Part shown: one piece after another, positions 1 to 7,890 of the stretch
Numbering within the stretch: position 1 is the first letter of the stretch
Layout: every line of letters starts with the position of its first letter
From: Acetobacterium woodii
GTDB lineage: Bacteria > Bacillota > Clostridia > Eubacteriales > Eubacteriaceae
Assembly: GCA_016213825.1 (NCBI GenBank)
Contig: JACQZP010000009.1
Location: 101,434 to 165,433 of the forward strand
Length of the DNA: 64,000 nt
Reading direction: 5' to 3'
Notes under the pieces: generated by a model
Databases searched by the model: none
Seen by the model: only the letters and a program-made list of their open reading frames with translations
Told to the model about the DNA's origin: nothing
Program-made: the position numbers and the translations under genes

Positions 1-116
1 TGCTACCTGTTTACATCAAACAATTTTTACACTGTACGGCGTACAGTCTACCGACTGTTCGCCTACACGTTACAAAATTGTTTATGAAAACTGGCATCAA
101 AGCAATCATTGTTCGA
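1..116. repeat. 135-bp palindromic repeat, copy A (cut by window edge)
   Basis: This is the first of five near-identical intergenic repeats, all in the same orientation. The core has outer arms AAACAATTTT and AAAATTGTTT, inner GTAC-rich arms, a small hairpin around the CGACTGTTCG stretch, and the tail GCATCAAAGCAATCATTGTTCG. The left end lies outside the window. It sits just downstream of the hemC-cobA-hemD stop codon, so that gene is bracketed by copies A and B. Confidence 0.85.
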
Positions 117-140
117 TCCTTACAAATCTGTAATTACTTA

Positions 141-2558
141 TTACTTTTCTGCATCCTTTAAAATCGCATCCAGCATTCCCTGGATGGTATATGTTTCAGC
201 TTCGATGTCCACATCAATGCCCAGTTCCTGACATTTTTTTGAGGTTTGAGGGCCGATGGACACACATTTTGCCGTGTTAATCGCATCAATATGGGCTGCT
301 CCGATTTTTTCAACAAAGAATTCGACAGTGGTGGAGCTGGTAAAGGTAATATAATCAATTTCTTTGTTATTTAACATTCCCAGCGGATCGACCGTGGCAT
401 GATCTTCCCGGATGGTTTCATAGGTTTGCACCTCGTCCACTGGACAGATTTTGGATAATTCTTCAACCACATAGATTCGGGCATTTTTTGACCGGGGAAT
501 TAATACCCGGCTGTCTTTGTTAAGCAGTGGTGCCAAACCGCTGACCAGTTCTTCACCGACATATTTATCCGGTACAAAATCGGCTTGGAGTCCTCGGGCT
601 AAGAGAGCATTTTTGGTTCCTTCCCCAATGGCAGTGATATGAAGATTGCCAAAGGCTCGGGCATCTTTACCACAGCGGGTCAATGACTCAAAAAAGATTT
701 CGACACCGTTAATGCTGGTAAAAACAATATGGCTGTAGTCGCTCAGGACTTTTACCTTTTCATCACAGGCCGCTTCATTGATCGCCACAATTTTGATGGT
801 TGGGAATTCGATGGCGTTGCCGCCCAGTTCACTGATTTTTTCAACCATCTGAGAGCTTTGTTCCCGGGACCGGGTGACAATGATATTTTTTCCAAACAAT
901 GGTTTTTCATCAAAGAATCGCAGTTTTTGTCGTTTATTCACGACTTCTCCCACCACAATCAGGCTAGGCGCCGTAATTTTTGCTTCGGTCGCAATATCGT
1001 AGATAGTCTTCAGGTTTCCGGTGACTACTCGCTGATAAGGGGTAGACGCTCGATGAACCACGGCCACTGGCATTTCCGGATTCATGCCGTTTTTAACCAG
1101 TTCGTCACAGATCTTCTCCAGGTTCTTAACGCCCATTAAAAAGACGATGGTACCCTTGAGCTTGCCCAATACCGGCCAATCCAGGTCGGATGAACCGTCA
1201 TAGGCATTGGATTTCAAGTGTCCGGTAATGACGTGAAAGGAGGATACACAATCCCGGTGGGTAATCGGAATTCCGGCATAGGCCAGGCCGCCGATAACGG
1301 AGGTAATCCCGGGGATCACTTCAAAGGGCACGCCGGCATCATAAAGGTCTTCACCTTCTTCGCCGCCCCGGCCAAAGACATAGGGATCACCGCCTTTTAA
1401 GCGCAATACCAGCTTACCTTCCTGGCCTTTTTGGACCAATAAAGCATTAATATCTTCCTGACGCATGGCATGATTTCCGGCCCGTTTGCCAACGTAGATG
1501 ATTTCGGCATCGGCTCGGGCATCGTTTAGAAAGCTCTCATTGACCAGGGCATCGTAAACCACCACATCGGCCTTGATTAAAATATCTCTGGCTTTTACGG
1601 TCAGTAGGCCAGGATCGCCGCAACCGCCGCCGGCCAGATAGACCTTTCCCGGTTTTGTATGCACTGCTGTATAACATGCTGCTGCTAATTGTTTTCCCAA
1701 ATTTTCTGCCTCCTCGGGTGATCCTTCAATGGATTGGGTAACCACATGACTGCCGTCTTCCAGACCATAAAGTCCGTACAGTACAATGGTATCTTTTTTT
1801 ATTTCACAAAATGCGCCCACCGGAATGTGACAGCTGCCGTTGAGTGCATTTAAAAAACTTCGTTCTGCTTCCATCTGAATGATGGTATTTTGATCACTGA
1901 TGGCTGCCATCAGTTCTTTGACTATTTCATTGTCCTCCCGCACTTCCACCGCCAGGATTCCCTGGGCGGGTGCCGGGATAAAGGTGTTCTCCGGCAAGGT
2001 CACCGTTTGGTAGGCTGAATCTGCCAAGCGACCAATCCGTTTCAGGCCGGCTGCGGCCAGAATGATGCCATCCAATTGCTGTTCCTGCATTTTTCGAATT
2101 CGGGTATCGATGTTGCCGCGAATCCCCACGATTTCCACATCCGGCCGCAGCTTTTGCAGTTGACAGATCCGGCGTTTGCTGCCGGTTGCTACGACCGCAC
2201 CCTTAGGCAAATCATCCAGGGTTGTAATTTGATGGGGTGTCAACAGCACATCACGGGGATCTTCCCGAACGGTTGGAACTGTCAATACCAAGCCTTCCGG
2301 CAATTTTGAAGGCATATCCTTCATGCTATGGATGGCCATATGGATCTCACCGGATAGCAGGGCATCTTCCAATTCTTTGGTAAACAGTCCCTTATCACCG
2401 ATTTTATCCAGGGGCTTATCCTGAACCAGATCGCCTTTTGTTTTAATAATGACCATCTCGAAATTTATCTGGGGGTGGGCTTTGGCCAGGACATCAATCA
2501 GCCACTGGCTTTGGGTTCGGGCCAGCGTACTGCCCCTTGTTCCAACTTTTATATTCAT
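141..2558 (-). CDS. hemC/cobA/hemD: Trifunctional HemC-CobA-HemD: porphobilinogen deaminase / uroporphyrinogen-III C-methyltransferase / uroporphyrinogen-III synthase
   Basis: The 805-residue protein carries three consecutive enzymes of the route from porphobilinogen to precorrin-2. Residues 1 to about 297 are HemC: it opens IKVGTRGSTLA, and the dipyrromethane-binding cysteine lies in NGSCHIPVG. Residues about 303-545 are the SAM-dependent methyltransferase: GGGCGDPGLLT near its start, then RLKGGDPYVFGRGGEE. Residues about 555-805 are uroporphyrinogen-III synthase, the least conserved part. CobA-HemD fusions are common in Clostridia; having HemC in front as well is less usual. It is the last visible gene of the operon led by cbiM, 174 bases after the precorrin-2 dehydrogenase gene, with repeat B in the gap. 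The ATG is preceded by GGAGA. The product is a branch point for heme or siroheme and cobalamin, so its place behind a B12 riboswitch suggests most flux goes to B12. Confidence 0.95.
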   Translation of the reverse strand: MNIKVGTRGSTLARTQSQWLIDVLAKAHPQINFEMVIIKTKGDLVQDKPLDKIGDKGLFTKELEDALLSGEIHMAIHSMKDMPSKLPEGLVLTVPTVREDPRDVLLTPHQITTLDDLPKGAVVATGSKRRICQLQKLRPDVEIVGIRGNIDTRIRKMQEQQLDGIILAAAGLKRIGRLADSAYQTVTLPENTFIPAPAQGILAVEVREDNEIVKELMAAISDQNTIIQMEAERSFLNALNGSCHIPVGAFCEIKKDTIVLYGLYGLEDGSHVVTQSIEGSPEEAENLGKQLAAACYTAVHTKPGKVYLAGGGCGDPGLLTVKARDILIKADVVVYDALVNESFLNDARADAEIIYVGKRAGNHAMRQEDINALLVQKGQEGKLVLRLKGGDPYVFGRGGEEGEDLYDAGVPFEVIPGITSVIGGLAYAGIPITHRDCVSSFHVITGHLKSNAYDGSSDLDWPVLGKLKGTIVFLMGVKNLEKICDELVKNGMNPEMPVAVVHRASTPYQRVVTGNLKTIYDIATEAKITAPSLIVVGEVVNKRQKLRFFDEKPLFGKNIIVTRSREQSSQMVEKISELGGNAIEFPTIKIVAINEAACDEKVKVLSDYSHIVFTSINGVEIFFESLTRCGKDARAFGNLHITAIGEGTKNALLARGLQADFVPDKYVGEELVSGLAPLLNKDSRVLIPRSKNARIYVVEELSKICPVDEVQTYETIREDHATVDPLGMLNNKEIDYITFTSSTTVEFFVEKIGAAHIDAINTAKCVSIGPQTSKKCQELGIDVDIEAETYTIQGMLDAILKDAEK

Positions 2559-2593
2559 TTATCTTATCTCCAATTCATCTATTGTCCGGTAAT

Positions 2594-2729
2594 TGCGAAA
2601 GTGCCATGAGCTTCGCTGCCAGTTTACACGAAACAATTTTTACACTGTACGTCGTACAGTTCTACGAACTGTTCGCCTACACGTTACAAAATTGTTTGTG
2701 AAACAGGCATCAAAGCAATCATTGTTCGT
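2594..2729. repeat. 135-bp palindromic repeat, copy B
   Basis: A complete copy of the dispersed repeat fills almost the whole gap between the precorrin-2 dehydrogenase gene and hemC-cobA-hemD. Paired arms visible are AAACAATTTT with AAAATTGTTT, GTTTACAC with GTGAAAC, and a small hairpin ACAGTT-CTACG-AACTGT at the tip. Lying inside an apparent operon, it would be transcribed as a long RNA hairpin. Confidence 0.9.
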
Positions 2730-2732
2730 TTG

Positions 2733-3320
2733 TCAGTTATTTCCTAGTTTTGACCTAAGTTCCGCATTGGAACACCGGGACAATTCTTTAAGTTTTTCAG
2801 TTTTTTCATTCTGCGAGCCGTTTCCGGTTAAAATTGTCTGTCGCAGCGAGCGCAGTAAGGCGGTTTTTTCAGTATAGCTTTCATCATAGCGGTGAGCCAG
2901 CTCGTCAATAATGCTTTTCGTTAAAAAAGGACTGGCTCCTTCAGTACACACCGACAGGGTTAAATCCCCCCGGCGAATGACGCTGGGAAAAATGAAGTCC
3001 GAATCTTCGGGATCATCCACCCGGTTGCACCAAATTTTCAGGGACGCACAGTCCGTTCTGACTTGTTTATTCAACTCGCGATTGTCTGTTGCCGCTACTG
3101 CCAAGTCGATGCCGGTAAGGTATTCCGTTTTGTAAACAGACTGAATCAATGTCAGTTGCTTGTTATCCGTTTTGATGAGCCCTGCGGAAAAATCGGGGCT
3201 CACTGCAATAACCTGCATTCCGTTTTCCAATAATGTTGCAATCCGTCTGGCGGCAACCTTGCCACCGCCGACAATCAGAGCCTTTTTGTTTTTTAAGTTA
3301 AATAGCAGCGGTGTCATCAT
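2733..3320 (-). CDS. Precorrin-2 dehydrogenase (siroheme synthase N-domain type)
   Basis: This 195-residue protein oxidises precorrin-2 to sirohydrochlorin with NAD. The N-terminal Rossmann motif IVGGGKVAARR and the following VSPDFS segment are typical of the Met8/CysG N-terminal family. The length matches the stand-alone form, which lacks the methyltransferase half of CysG; that activity is in the next gene downstream. It overlaps the hemA 3' end by 23 bases, so translation is probably coupled. Two adjacent ATG codons are possible starts; GAGGAT lies about 9 bases before the first. A ferrochelatase activity like that of Met8 is possible but cannot be read from the sequence. Confidence 0.9.
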   Translation of the reverse strand: MMTPLLFNLKNKKALIVGGGKVAARRIATLLENGMQVIAVSPDFSAGLIKTDNKQLTLIQSVYKTEYLTGIDLAVAATDNRELNKQVRTDCASLKIWCNRVDDPEDSDFIFPSVIRRGDLTLSVCTEGASPFLTKSIIDELAHRYDESYTEKTALLRSLRQTILTGNGSQNEKTEKLKELSRCSNAELRSKLGNN

Positions 3321-4590
3321 TCTTTTGATCCTCTAGGATGGTTTTCTCCTGGATTCCCGGAAAAAGGTAAGTCACCGTTTTCTCTATTCCAATAATTTGA
3401 GCTTCGTCATCCAGCGATTTGAGTTGTTTAATCGGTGGCATAACCATCTCTCTGAATTTGGATCGGATCACCTTGGACAGATAGACCTCTTCCTTTTCTG
3501 TCAGATTTAATCGGCCACAGAGGTTTTCAATGGTTTCCTCTGCCAATTGTCGGGAGGTTTCGTTTAGATCCCGAACCATGTTATCGACCTTGGCGTGGGT
3601 CACCCAAGAAAGCAGTCCATCGATTTCATCCTGAATTTCTTCGGCGATTTTTTCCGCAATCTTGACCCGATAAGCCATTTTCTCATCCATAATATTTTTA
3701 AAATCATCGATGGTGAGCAGTTCTACCTTAGCCAGACTGCCGACCGCCTCTTCCACATCTCGAGGCAAGGCTAAATCAATAATGGTCAGCGGTTTGCTCA
3801 AAGGTTTCATTTCATCAGCTTTCAAAATGACATGGGGGGATGCGGTGGCGGTTATGATCACATCCATTTCTGGAATGATGTCATAGCGGTCTTCATAATG
3901 GATCATCTGAACGTTTTCATGAATGGACTCGCATTCATGCATATTATGAAAGGTTCGGTTCGTCATGTAAGGGTTCTGAAAACCTTCTGCCTTCATGTAG
4001 CGCAGCGCCAGCACCCCCATTTTCCCCGAACCGATGATCAATATTTTTTTATCCCCATAATCTTCTGGGTATTCCCGTTTGATATGTTTTACCGCAGTTG
4101 AGCTTAAGGATAAGGGCGTTTCGGAAATTTTATAATCAGTTTTCACTTTTTTGGTAAAGGTAATGGCTTCGCGGAACATTTTCGTCAGATATTTTCCACA
4201 ACCCTTGATTGCCTGAGATTTTTCCAACGCATCTTTGACCTGCCCCAAAATCTGGTCTTCCCCCAAAATCATGGAGTCCAGACCGGTGACGACTTCATAG
4301 AGATGAACCATCGCTTCCCGCTCTTTTTTCACAAAAAGATACGGTTCCAGTTCTGCTGATTTTTCATTGAGATAAAAGTCTGTTAATATTTTTCCGGCAG
4401 CATCTTCATTTCGGGTCGATACATAGATCTCACTACGGTTGCACGTCGACAGAATGATAACTTCAGCAATGTCATTTTCATCTAAAAGAGTCCTAATGGC
4501 CTCATTCAGGGTTCGATGAAGAAACGCTCCTTTTTCCCGAATCTCTAAAGGTGTGTCCTTATGATTAATTCCTGCTACTACCAGTTTCAT
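3298..4590 (-). CDS. hemA: Glutamyl-tRNA reductase
   Basis: This NADPH-dependent enzyme reduces glutamyl-tRNA to glutamate-1-semialdehyde, the first step of C5-pathway tetrapyrrole synthesis. The start MKLVVAGINHKDTP is the family's N-terminus. The catalytic cysteine is in ILSTCNRSEIY near residue 50, the segment GLDSMILGEDQILGQVK follows, and the NADPH fold has IIGSGKMG. An upstream in-frame start would add 17 unrelated residues. The chosen ATG has AGGAGG nine bases upstream, so the protein is 430 residues, close to the usual 420-450. It overlaps the cbiO 3' end by 26 bases. Joining cobalt import to the first committed step of porphyrin synthesis suits a B12-dedicated operon. Confidence 0.95.
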   Translation of the reverse strand: MKLVVAGINHKDTPLEIREKGAFLHRTLNEAIRTLLDENDIAEVIILSTCNRSEIYVSTRNEDAAGKILTDFYLNEKSAELEPYLFVKKEREAMVHLYEVVTGLDSMILGEDQILGQVKDALEKSQAIKGCGKYLTKMFREAITFTKKVKTDYKISETPLSLSSTAVKHIKREYPEDYGDKKILIIGSGKMGVLALRYMKAEGFQNPYMTNRTFHNMHECESIHENVQMIHYEDRYDIIPEMDVIITATASPHVILKADEMKPLSKPLTIIDLALPRDVEEAVGSLAKVELLTIDDFKNIMDEKMAYRVKIAEKIAEEIQDEIDGLLSWVTHAKVDNMVRDLNETSRQLAEETIENLCGRLNLTEKEEVYLSKVIRSKFREMVMPPIKQLKSLDDEAQIIGIEKTVTYLFPGIQEKTILEDQKNDDTAAI

Positions 4591-5407
4591 CCGCCTGAAC
4601 CTCCTTTTTTTGAGTCCGTATTGCTTCTTCCAGGGCAGCAATACTGCGAAACCCTTTAATTCCCAAACATTGTTCCAATCGGGTCATGGTCGCCTGTTCC
4701 AGACTGGCGGTTTCCAGCGCTTTGGTGTCTTTGAAAACTTCAGTGGTTTCACCTTCAACCAGCACCCCACCATGATGGAGTACATAGGTATAATCACAGA
4801 ATTCGTAAATAAAATCCATGTCATGGCTGGATAAAATAATCTTAATCCCCTTGGCTAAGGCGCCTTTGATAATCGCTTTGACCCCCGCCTTGCTTTTTGG
4901 GTCTAAACCCAAAGTGGGTTCATCCATCAGAATAATCGCCGGCTCCACTGCCAGAACCCCGGCCATGGCCACCCGTTTTTTCTGTCCATAACTGAGATAA
5001 TGAACTGGCCGATCGGCCAAAAGCGAGATCCCGGTGGCTTCCATCGCCGCTTTCACCCGCTGGTCAATGACCTCTACGTCCATTCCCATATTTCTCAGGG
5101 CAAAAGCCACATCATCATATATTCCTGAATAAAAGACTTGCTTATCCGATTCCTGGATAACCAGCCCAATTGATTTTCTAAATTCATAGAGATATTTTTT
5201 CTTATAGGATAAGGGTTCTTCTTTAAAGAATACTTTTCCCTCAGTTGGCTTGATCAGCCCGATTAAGGCTGACATCAGCGTAGATTTTCCGGCACCGTTT
5301 TCTCCGATGAGGGCGATGCAATTTCCCTTGGTTCCGTCAATGGACACGTTGTTCAAGGCTTTGGTGCCATCTGGATATTGATAGGTTAAATTTTCTGTTT
5401 TAATCAT
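4565..5407 (-). CDS. cbiO: Cobalt ECF transporter ATPase CbiO
   Basis: This 280-residue protein is the ATP-hydrolysing subunit of the CbiMNQO cobalt importer. It shows Walker A GENGAGKST, the Q-loop region VIQES, the signature LSYGQKKRVAMAG, Walker B IILMDEPTLGLDP and an H-loop in SSHDMDF. It overlaps cbiQ by 8 bases and hemA by 26, so the genes are one translational unit. The C-terminal 35 or so residues, rich in Glu, Lys and Arg, are variable in the family. The assignment to cobalt rests on the neighbouring cbiM and cbiN. Confidence 0.93.
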   Translation of the reverse strand: MIKTENLTYQYPDGTKALNNVSIDGTKGNCIALIGENGAGKSTLMSALIGLIKPTEGKVFFKEEPLSYKKKYLYEFRKSIGLVIQESDKQVFYSGIYDDVAFALRNMGMDVEVIDQRVKAAMEATGISLLADRPVHYLSYGQKKRVAMAGVLAVEPAIILMDEPTLGLDPKSKAGVKAIIKGALAKGIKIILSSHDMDFIYEFCDYTYVLHHGGVLVEGETTEVFKDTKALETASLEQATMTRLEQCLGIKGFRSIAALEEAIRTQKKEVQADETGSSRN

Positions 5408-6101
5408 GTTTATGACCTTTCCTATAGCTCACATGAAAGTCTCCCTGGTATTGCTTTAATTCCAGGGTTTGTGTCATCTCCTCGTAGCTCTGGATGGCCA
5501 TGAGAAATAAATTGCTTAACATCATTGCGACGGATTGAATGGCTACTTTAAAACTGCGATAACCAAAGCGCAGTTCCTGGGCGGTTGCCATCAGTTTTAT
5601 TTTTTCCCAGTAATCAAAGATGAAGCGATAGGTTAAAATAAATATTTCTAAAAAAGTATTACTGATATGGGCTTTTTTCATGACTCCGGCAATTTGCATC
5701 ACCGGAGTTGTATAAATTAAAAATAGCATACATGAAACACCAGACATGGCTCTGCAAAAAACCAAACTGGCCAAAATAAGGTTGGTGGTGGTGATCCCAA
5801 TGGTAAACTGAAAGAAATTAAATGCAAAGATAAAATCTCCTTCTCCCTGGGAAATCGTAAATAATAAGGCAATCGCTCCGGGAATGATGAACAGGGAGTC
5901 AAAAATCAGCGTGTGCAGATAAATACGCACCGGAATTTTTGCCCACAAGAGGGTACACCCTACCATGACACCAAAAACCCCTGCCATATACAGGGGTTCA
6001 TTGATGAAAAAAACCGAAAGGAGCATGACTAATGAAACCACTACTTTGACAGTAGGATTGGCATTGCTAAGTTTATTGGTATGGGCAAAACGATCAATCA
6101 T
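5400..6101 (-). CDS. cbiQ: Cobalt ECF transporter transmembrane protein CbiQ
   Basis: This 233-residue membrane subunit (EcfT family) couples CbiO to the substrate-binding CbiM. It has several hydrophobic segments, the family's N-terminal motif NPTVKVVVSLVM, and a later cytoplasmic helix with ATAQELRFGYRSFK that corresponds to the coupling helix region contacting the ATPase. It lies between cbiN and cbiO in the canonical MNQO order. The start ATG is preceded by AAGGAGACT. Confidence 0.92.
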   Translation of the reverse strand: MIDRFAHTNKLSNANPTVKVVVSLVMLLSVFFINEPLYMAGVFGVMVGCTLLWAKIPVRIYLHTLIFDSLFIIPGAIALLFTISQGEGDFIFAFNFFQFTIGITTTNLILASLVFCRAMSGVSCMLFLIYTTPVMQIAGVMKKAHISNTFLEIFILTYRFIFDYWEKIKLMATAQELRFGYRSFKVAIQSVAMMLSNLFLMAIQSYEEMTQTLELKQYQGDFHVSYRKGHKHD

Positions 6102-6135
6102 GTTAGTCTCCTTCTAAAGATGCTATTAGTATAAT

Positions 6136-6435
6136 CTAGGCTGATTTATCAGCCTTTTCATTTTTTTTTGACTTTTTATAAAGATAGAAGAAGCAGATTC
6201 CCAGTCCGCCAACGCCTAATAGTTGTTGCAGGTGGAATAAGTTTCCTTCCATATCGCCGGGATCAAAGATATTTTGAAACCAGGGGACATAGTTTTCATC
6301 GATTGAGGTAATCGCATTTTTGGCACCATCATCTGCACCGGAAAACTCGGCATTCGGCAAAGCAATCTGCGGAACTACAATCAGAGCGCCAATGATTAAA
6401 ATCAGAATAACTTTAGTTATCGGTGAGAGTTTCAT
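6136..6435 (-). CDS. cbiN: Cobalt ECF transporter subunit CbiN
   Basis: This small membrane protein of 99 residues has two transmembrane helices joined by an extracytoplasmic loop. The loop holds [13 protein letters not shown], the conserved signature of CbiN, which in this family helps CbiM take up cobalt. The chosen ATG gives MKLSPITKV, with GGGGAT upstream. A longer in-frame reading would add 13 residues inside the end of cbiM and is not favoured. It overlaps the cbiM 3' end by 23 bases. Confidence 0.92.
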   Translation of the reverse strand: MKLSPITKVILILIIGALIVVPQIALPNAEFSGADDGAKNAITSIDENYVPWFQNIFDPGDMEGNLFHLQQLLGVGGLGICFFYLYKKSKKNEKADKSA

Positions 6436-7159
6436 TTGAAATAATCCCCTTTTCTTTATATTGGTAGATGGCATTGACCACCAGAACGGTTAAAATACCC
6501 TCAACAATTGCCAGCGGTATCTGGGTAATGGCAAAGATACTCAAGAATTTGATAACGGATGCGGTTACCCCGCCGACAGGATCCGGAAAAGCCAGTCCCA
6601 GTTGAACGGATGTGGTCACATAGGTCATCAGATCGCCGATAAATGCTGCTAAAAAGACGGTTAATGCCTTGGGCACATTGAGTTTTGACAGCCCTTTGTA
6701 AATTCCATAAGCTGTAAAAGATCCCACGATTGCCATCGAAAAAGCGTTGGCTCCCAAGGTTGTCAGCCCGCCATGGGCCAGCAAAAGCGCCTGAAACAGC
6801 AAGGCGATGGTACCAACCACCACGGTTGCAAATGGGCCCAGAACAATGGCACCTAAACCGATTCCGGTCATATGAGATGAACTGCCAGTTACCGATGGCA
6901 GCTTAAACGCTGATAAGGCAAAGGTAAACGCTGTTGCAATCGCTAAAAGAACTTTTTGCTCGGGTTTGTCTTTAAATATTTTGCCAACCTGATACAAACC
7001 GAAGGCAATAAACGGCAGGGATAAAACCCACCAAAAGACCGCCCAACCAATAGGCAGAAAACCTTCCATAATATGCATGGCATTCACCGGCTGTGATGCC
7101 AAAACGACCATAAAAAACACAATGCCTACAATGGTCATGCTTCTTTTTGCTTTTTTCAT
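6413..7159 (-). CDS. cbiM: Cobalt ECF transporter substrate-binding membrane protein CbiM
   Basis: The S component of the cobalt importer. Residues 1-27 look like a signal peptide ending at VNA. Cleavage would expose MHIMEGFLP, whose Met-His N-terminus ligates Co(II) in characterised CbiM/NikM proteins. [10 protein letters not shown] and the six or so following hydrophobic segments also match the family. The ATG at 7159 has GGAGG five to six bases upstream; the alternative TTG twelve bases earlier would overlap that site. It is the first gene behind a cobalamin riboswitch and terminator, so cobalt uptake should be shut off when B12 is plentiful. Confidence 0.95.
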   Translation of the reverse strand: MKKAKRSMTIVGIVFFMVVLASQPVNAMHIMEGFLPIGWAVFWWVLSLPFIAFGLYQVGKIFKDKPEQKVLLAIATAFTFALSAFKLPSVTGSSSHMTGIGLGAIVLGPFATVVVGTIALLFQALLLAHGGLTTLGANAFSMAIVGSFTAYGIYKGLSKLNVPKALTVFLAAFIGDLMTYVTTSVQLGLAFPDPVGGVTASVIKFLSIFAITQIPLAIVEGILTVLVVNAIYQYKEKGIISNETLTDN

Positions 7160-7223
7160 TTTTACCTCCAATTATTTTATATCAACCAGTAAAAAAGAGC
7201 GCTACTTAATTTATTCACTGCCC

Positions 7224-7267
7224 GAAAAAAAAACCTTTCACCCACATTACGATGGGAAAAAAGGTTT
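7224..7267 (-). terminator. Terminator of the cbiM leader (riboswitch expression platform)
   Basis: On the minus strand, AACCTTTTTTCCCA pairs with TGTGGGTGAAAGGTT around a short loop and is followed by nine T residues. It lies between the B12 aptamer and cbiM, so it is the probable off-state hairpin. Confidence 0.85.
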
Positions 7268-7378
7268 TATCATTACACGTATCCATTGATTCCGATCATG
7301 ATTACATCAAAGAATCAACTTTTGCTAATGTTACTAACTTCCCTTTTCCCTGGAAGGACACTTTAGTACATCATTTTA

Positions 7379-7530
7379 GTAGGTTTCCTGACTTATAGCT
7401 TATATTCCCCTTGCCTTCCCAGACAATACGTGCCCAGTGACATAATAAGGAGACTTAACTAATTACAGTGACCGGATCGTTCTGGATTCTAACCAGATTC
7501 CCTCAATGAAAATTATTCATCCTAAATGAT
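7379..7530 (-). promoter_or_regulatory. Cobalamin riboswitch upstream of cbiMNQO-hem operon
   Basis: Read on the minus strand, the region has the B12-box-like AGTCAGGAAACCTACT at its 3' side, TGTCACTGGG in the middle, GGGAAGG, and GGGAATCTGG / GAATCC elements near its 5' side. These are the conserved parts of the cobalamin aptamer in their usual order. A TATAAT-like -10 box on the minus strand lies at 7560-7565, with no convincing -35. Adenosylcobalamin binding is expected to favour the downstream terminator. Confidence 0.88.
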
Positions 7531-7752
7531 TTTTTACATTTCTATTTAATTGTGTTTATATTATAACACGGATATAACAAATGTACAGGTTTTTTTGAAT
7601 GCTTTTACTAATGTAAAATTAATTTCTTGATTTGCTTGTTTGCTGATAAAAAGGGGAAATTACACCCTAAGGTTTGACTAAAATATTTGAATACAAATGG
7701 GCAAAACTGATCGCTGACTGTAAATTTTGTTGCTTAATCTCATATCCTATTT

Positions 7753-7802
7753 AAAAATAAGCCTCCGACTTTTATAACTAAAAAATCGGGGGCTTATTTT
7801 TT
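7753..7802. terminator. Bidirectional terminator
   Basis: AAAAATAAGCC-CCGA pairs with TCGG-GGCTTATTTTT, with A and T runs on both sides. It separates the riboswitch transcription unit from the GGDEF-EAL gene. The stretch 7566-7752 before it holds no gene I can see. Confidence 0.8.
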
Positions 7803-7890
7803 AGTTACACTTCTACCCTCGCAATCAGATCCGGAAAATGTTACAATAGAGCAAACTGTTTGTAATCCTTTAAACCAAAGAGGTAGTGTG

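Noticed and set aside
729..1139. 136-codon plus-strand frame opposite hemC-cobA-hemD, and similar opposite-strand frames such as 27595-28017 and 31512-32201
   Set aside because: They mirror well-supported genes on the other strand, show no family motifs and lack credible ribosome binding sites.
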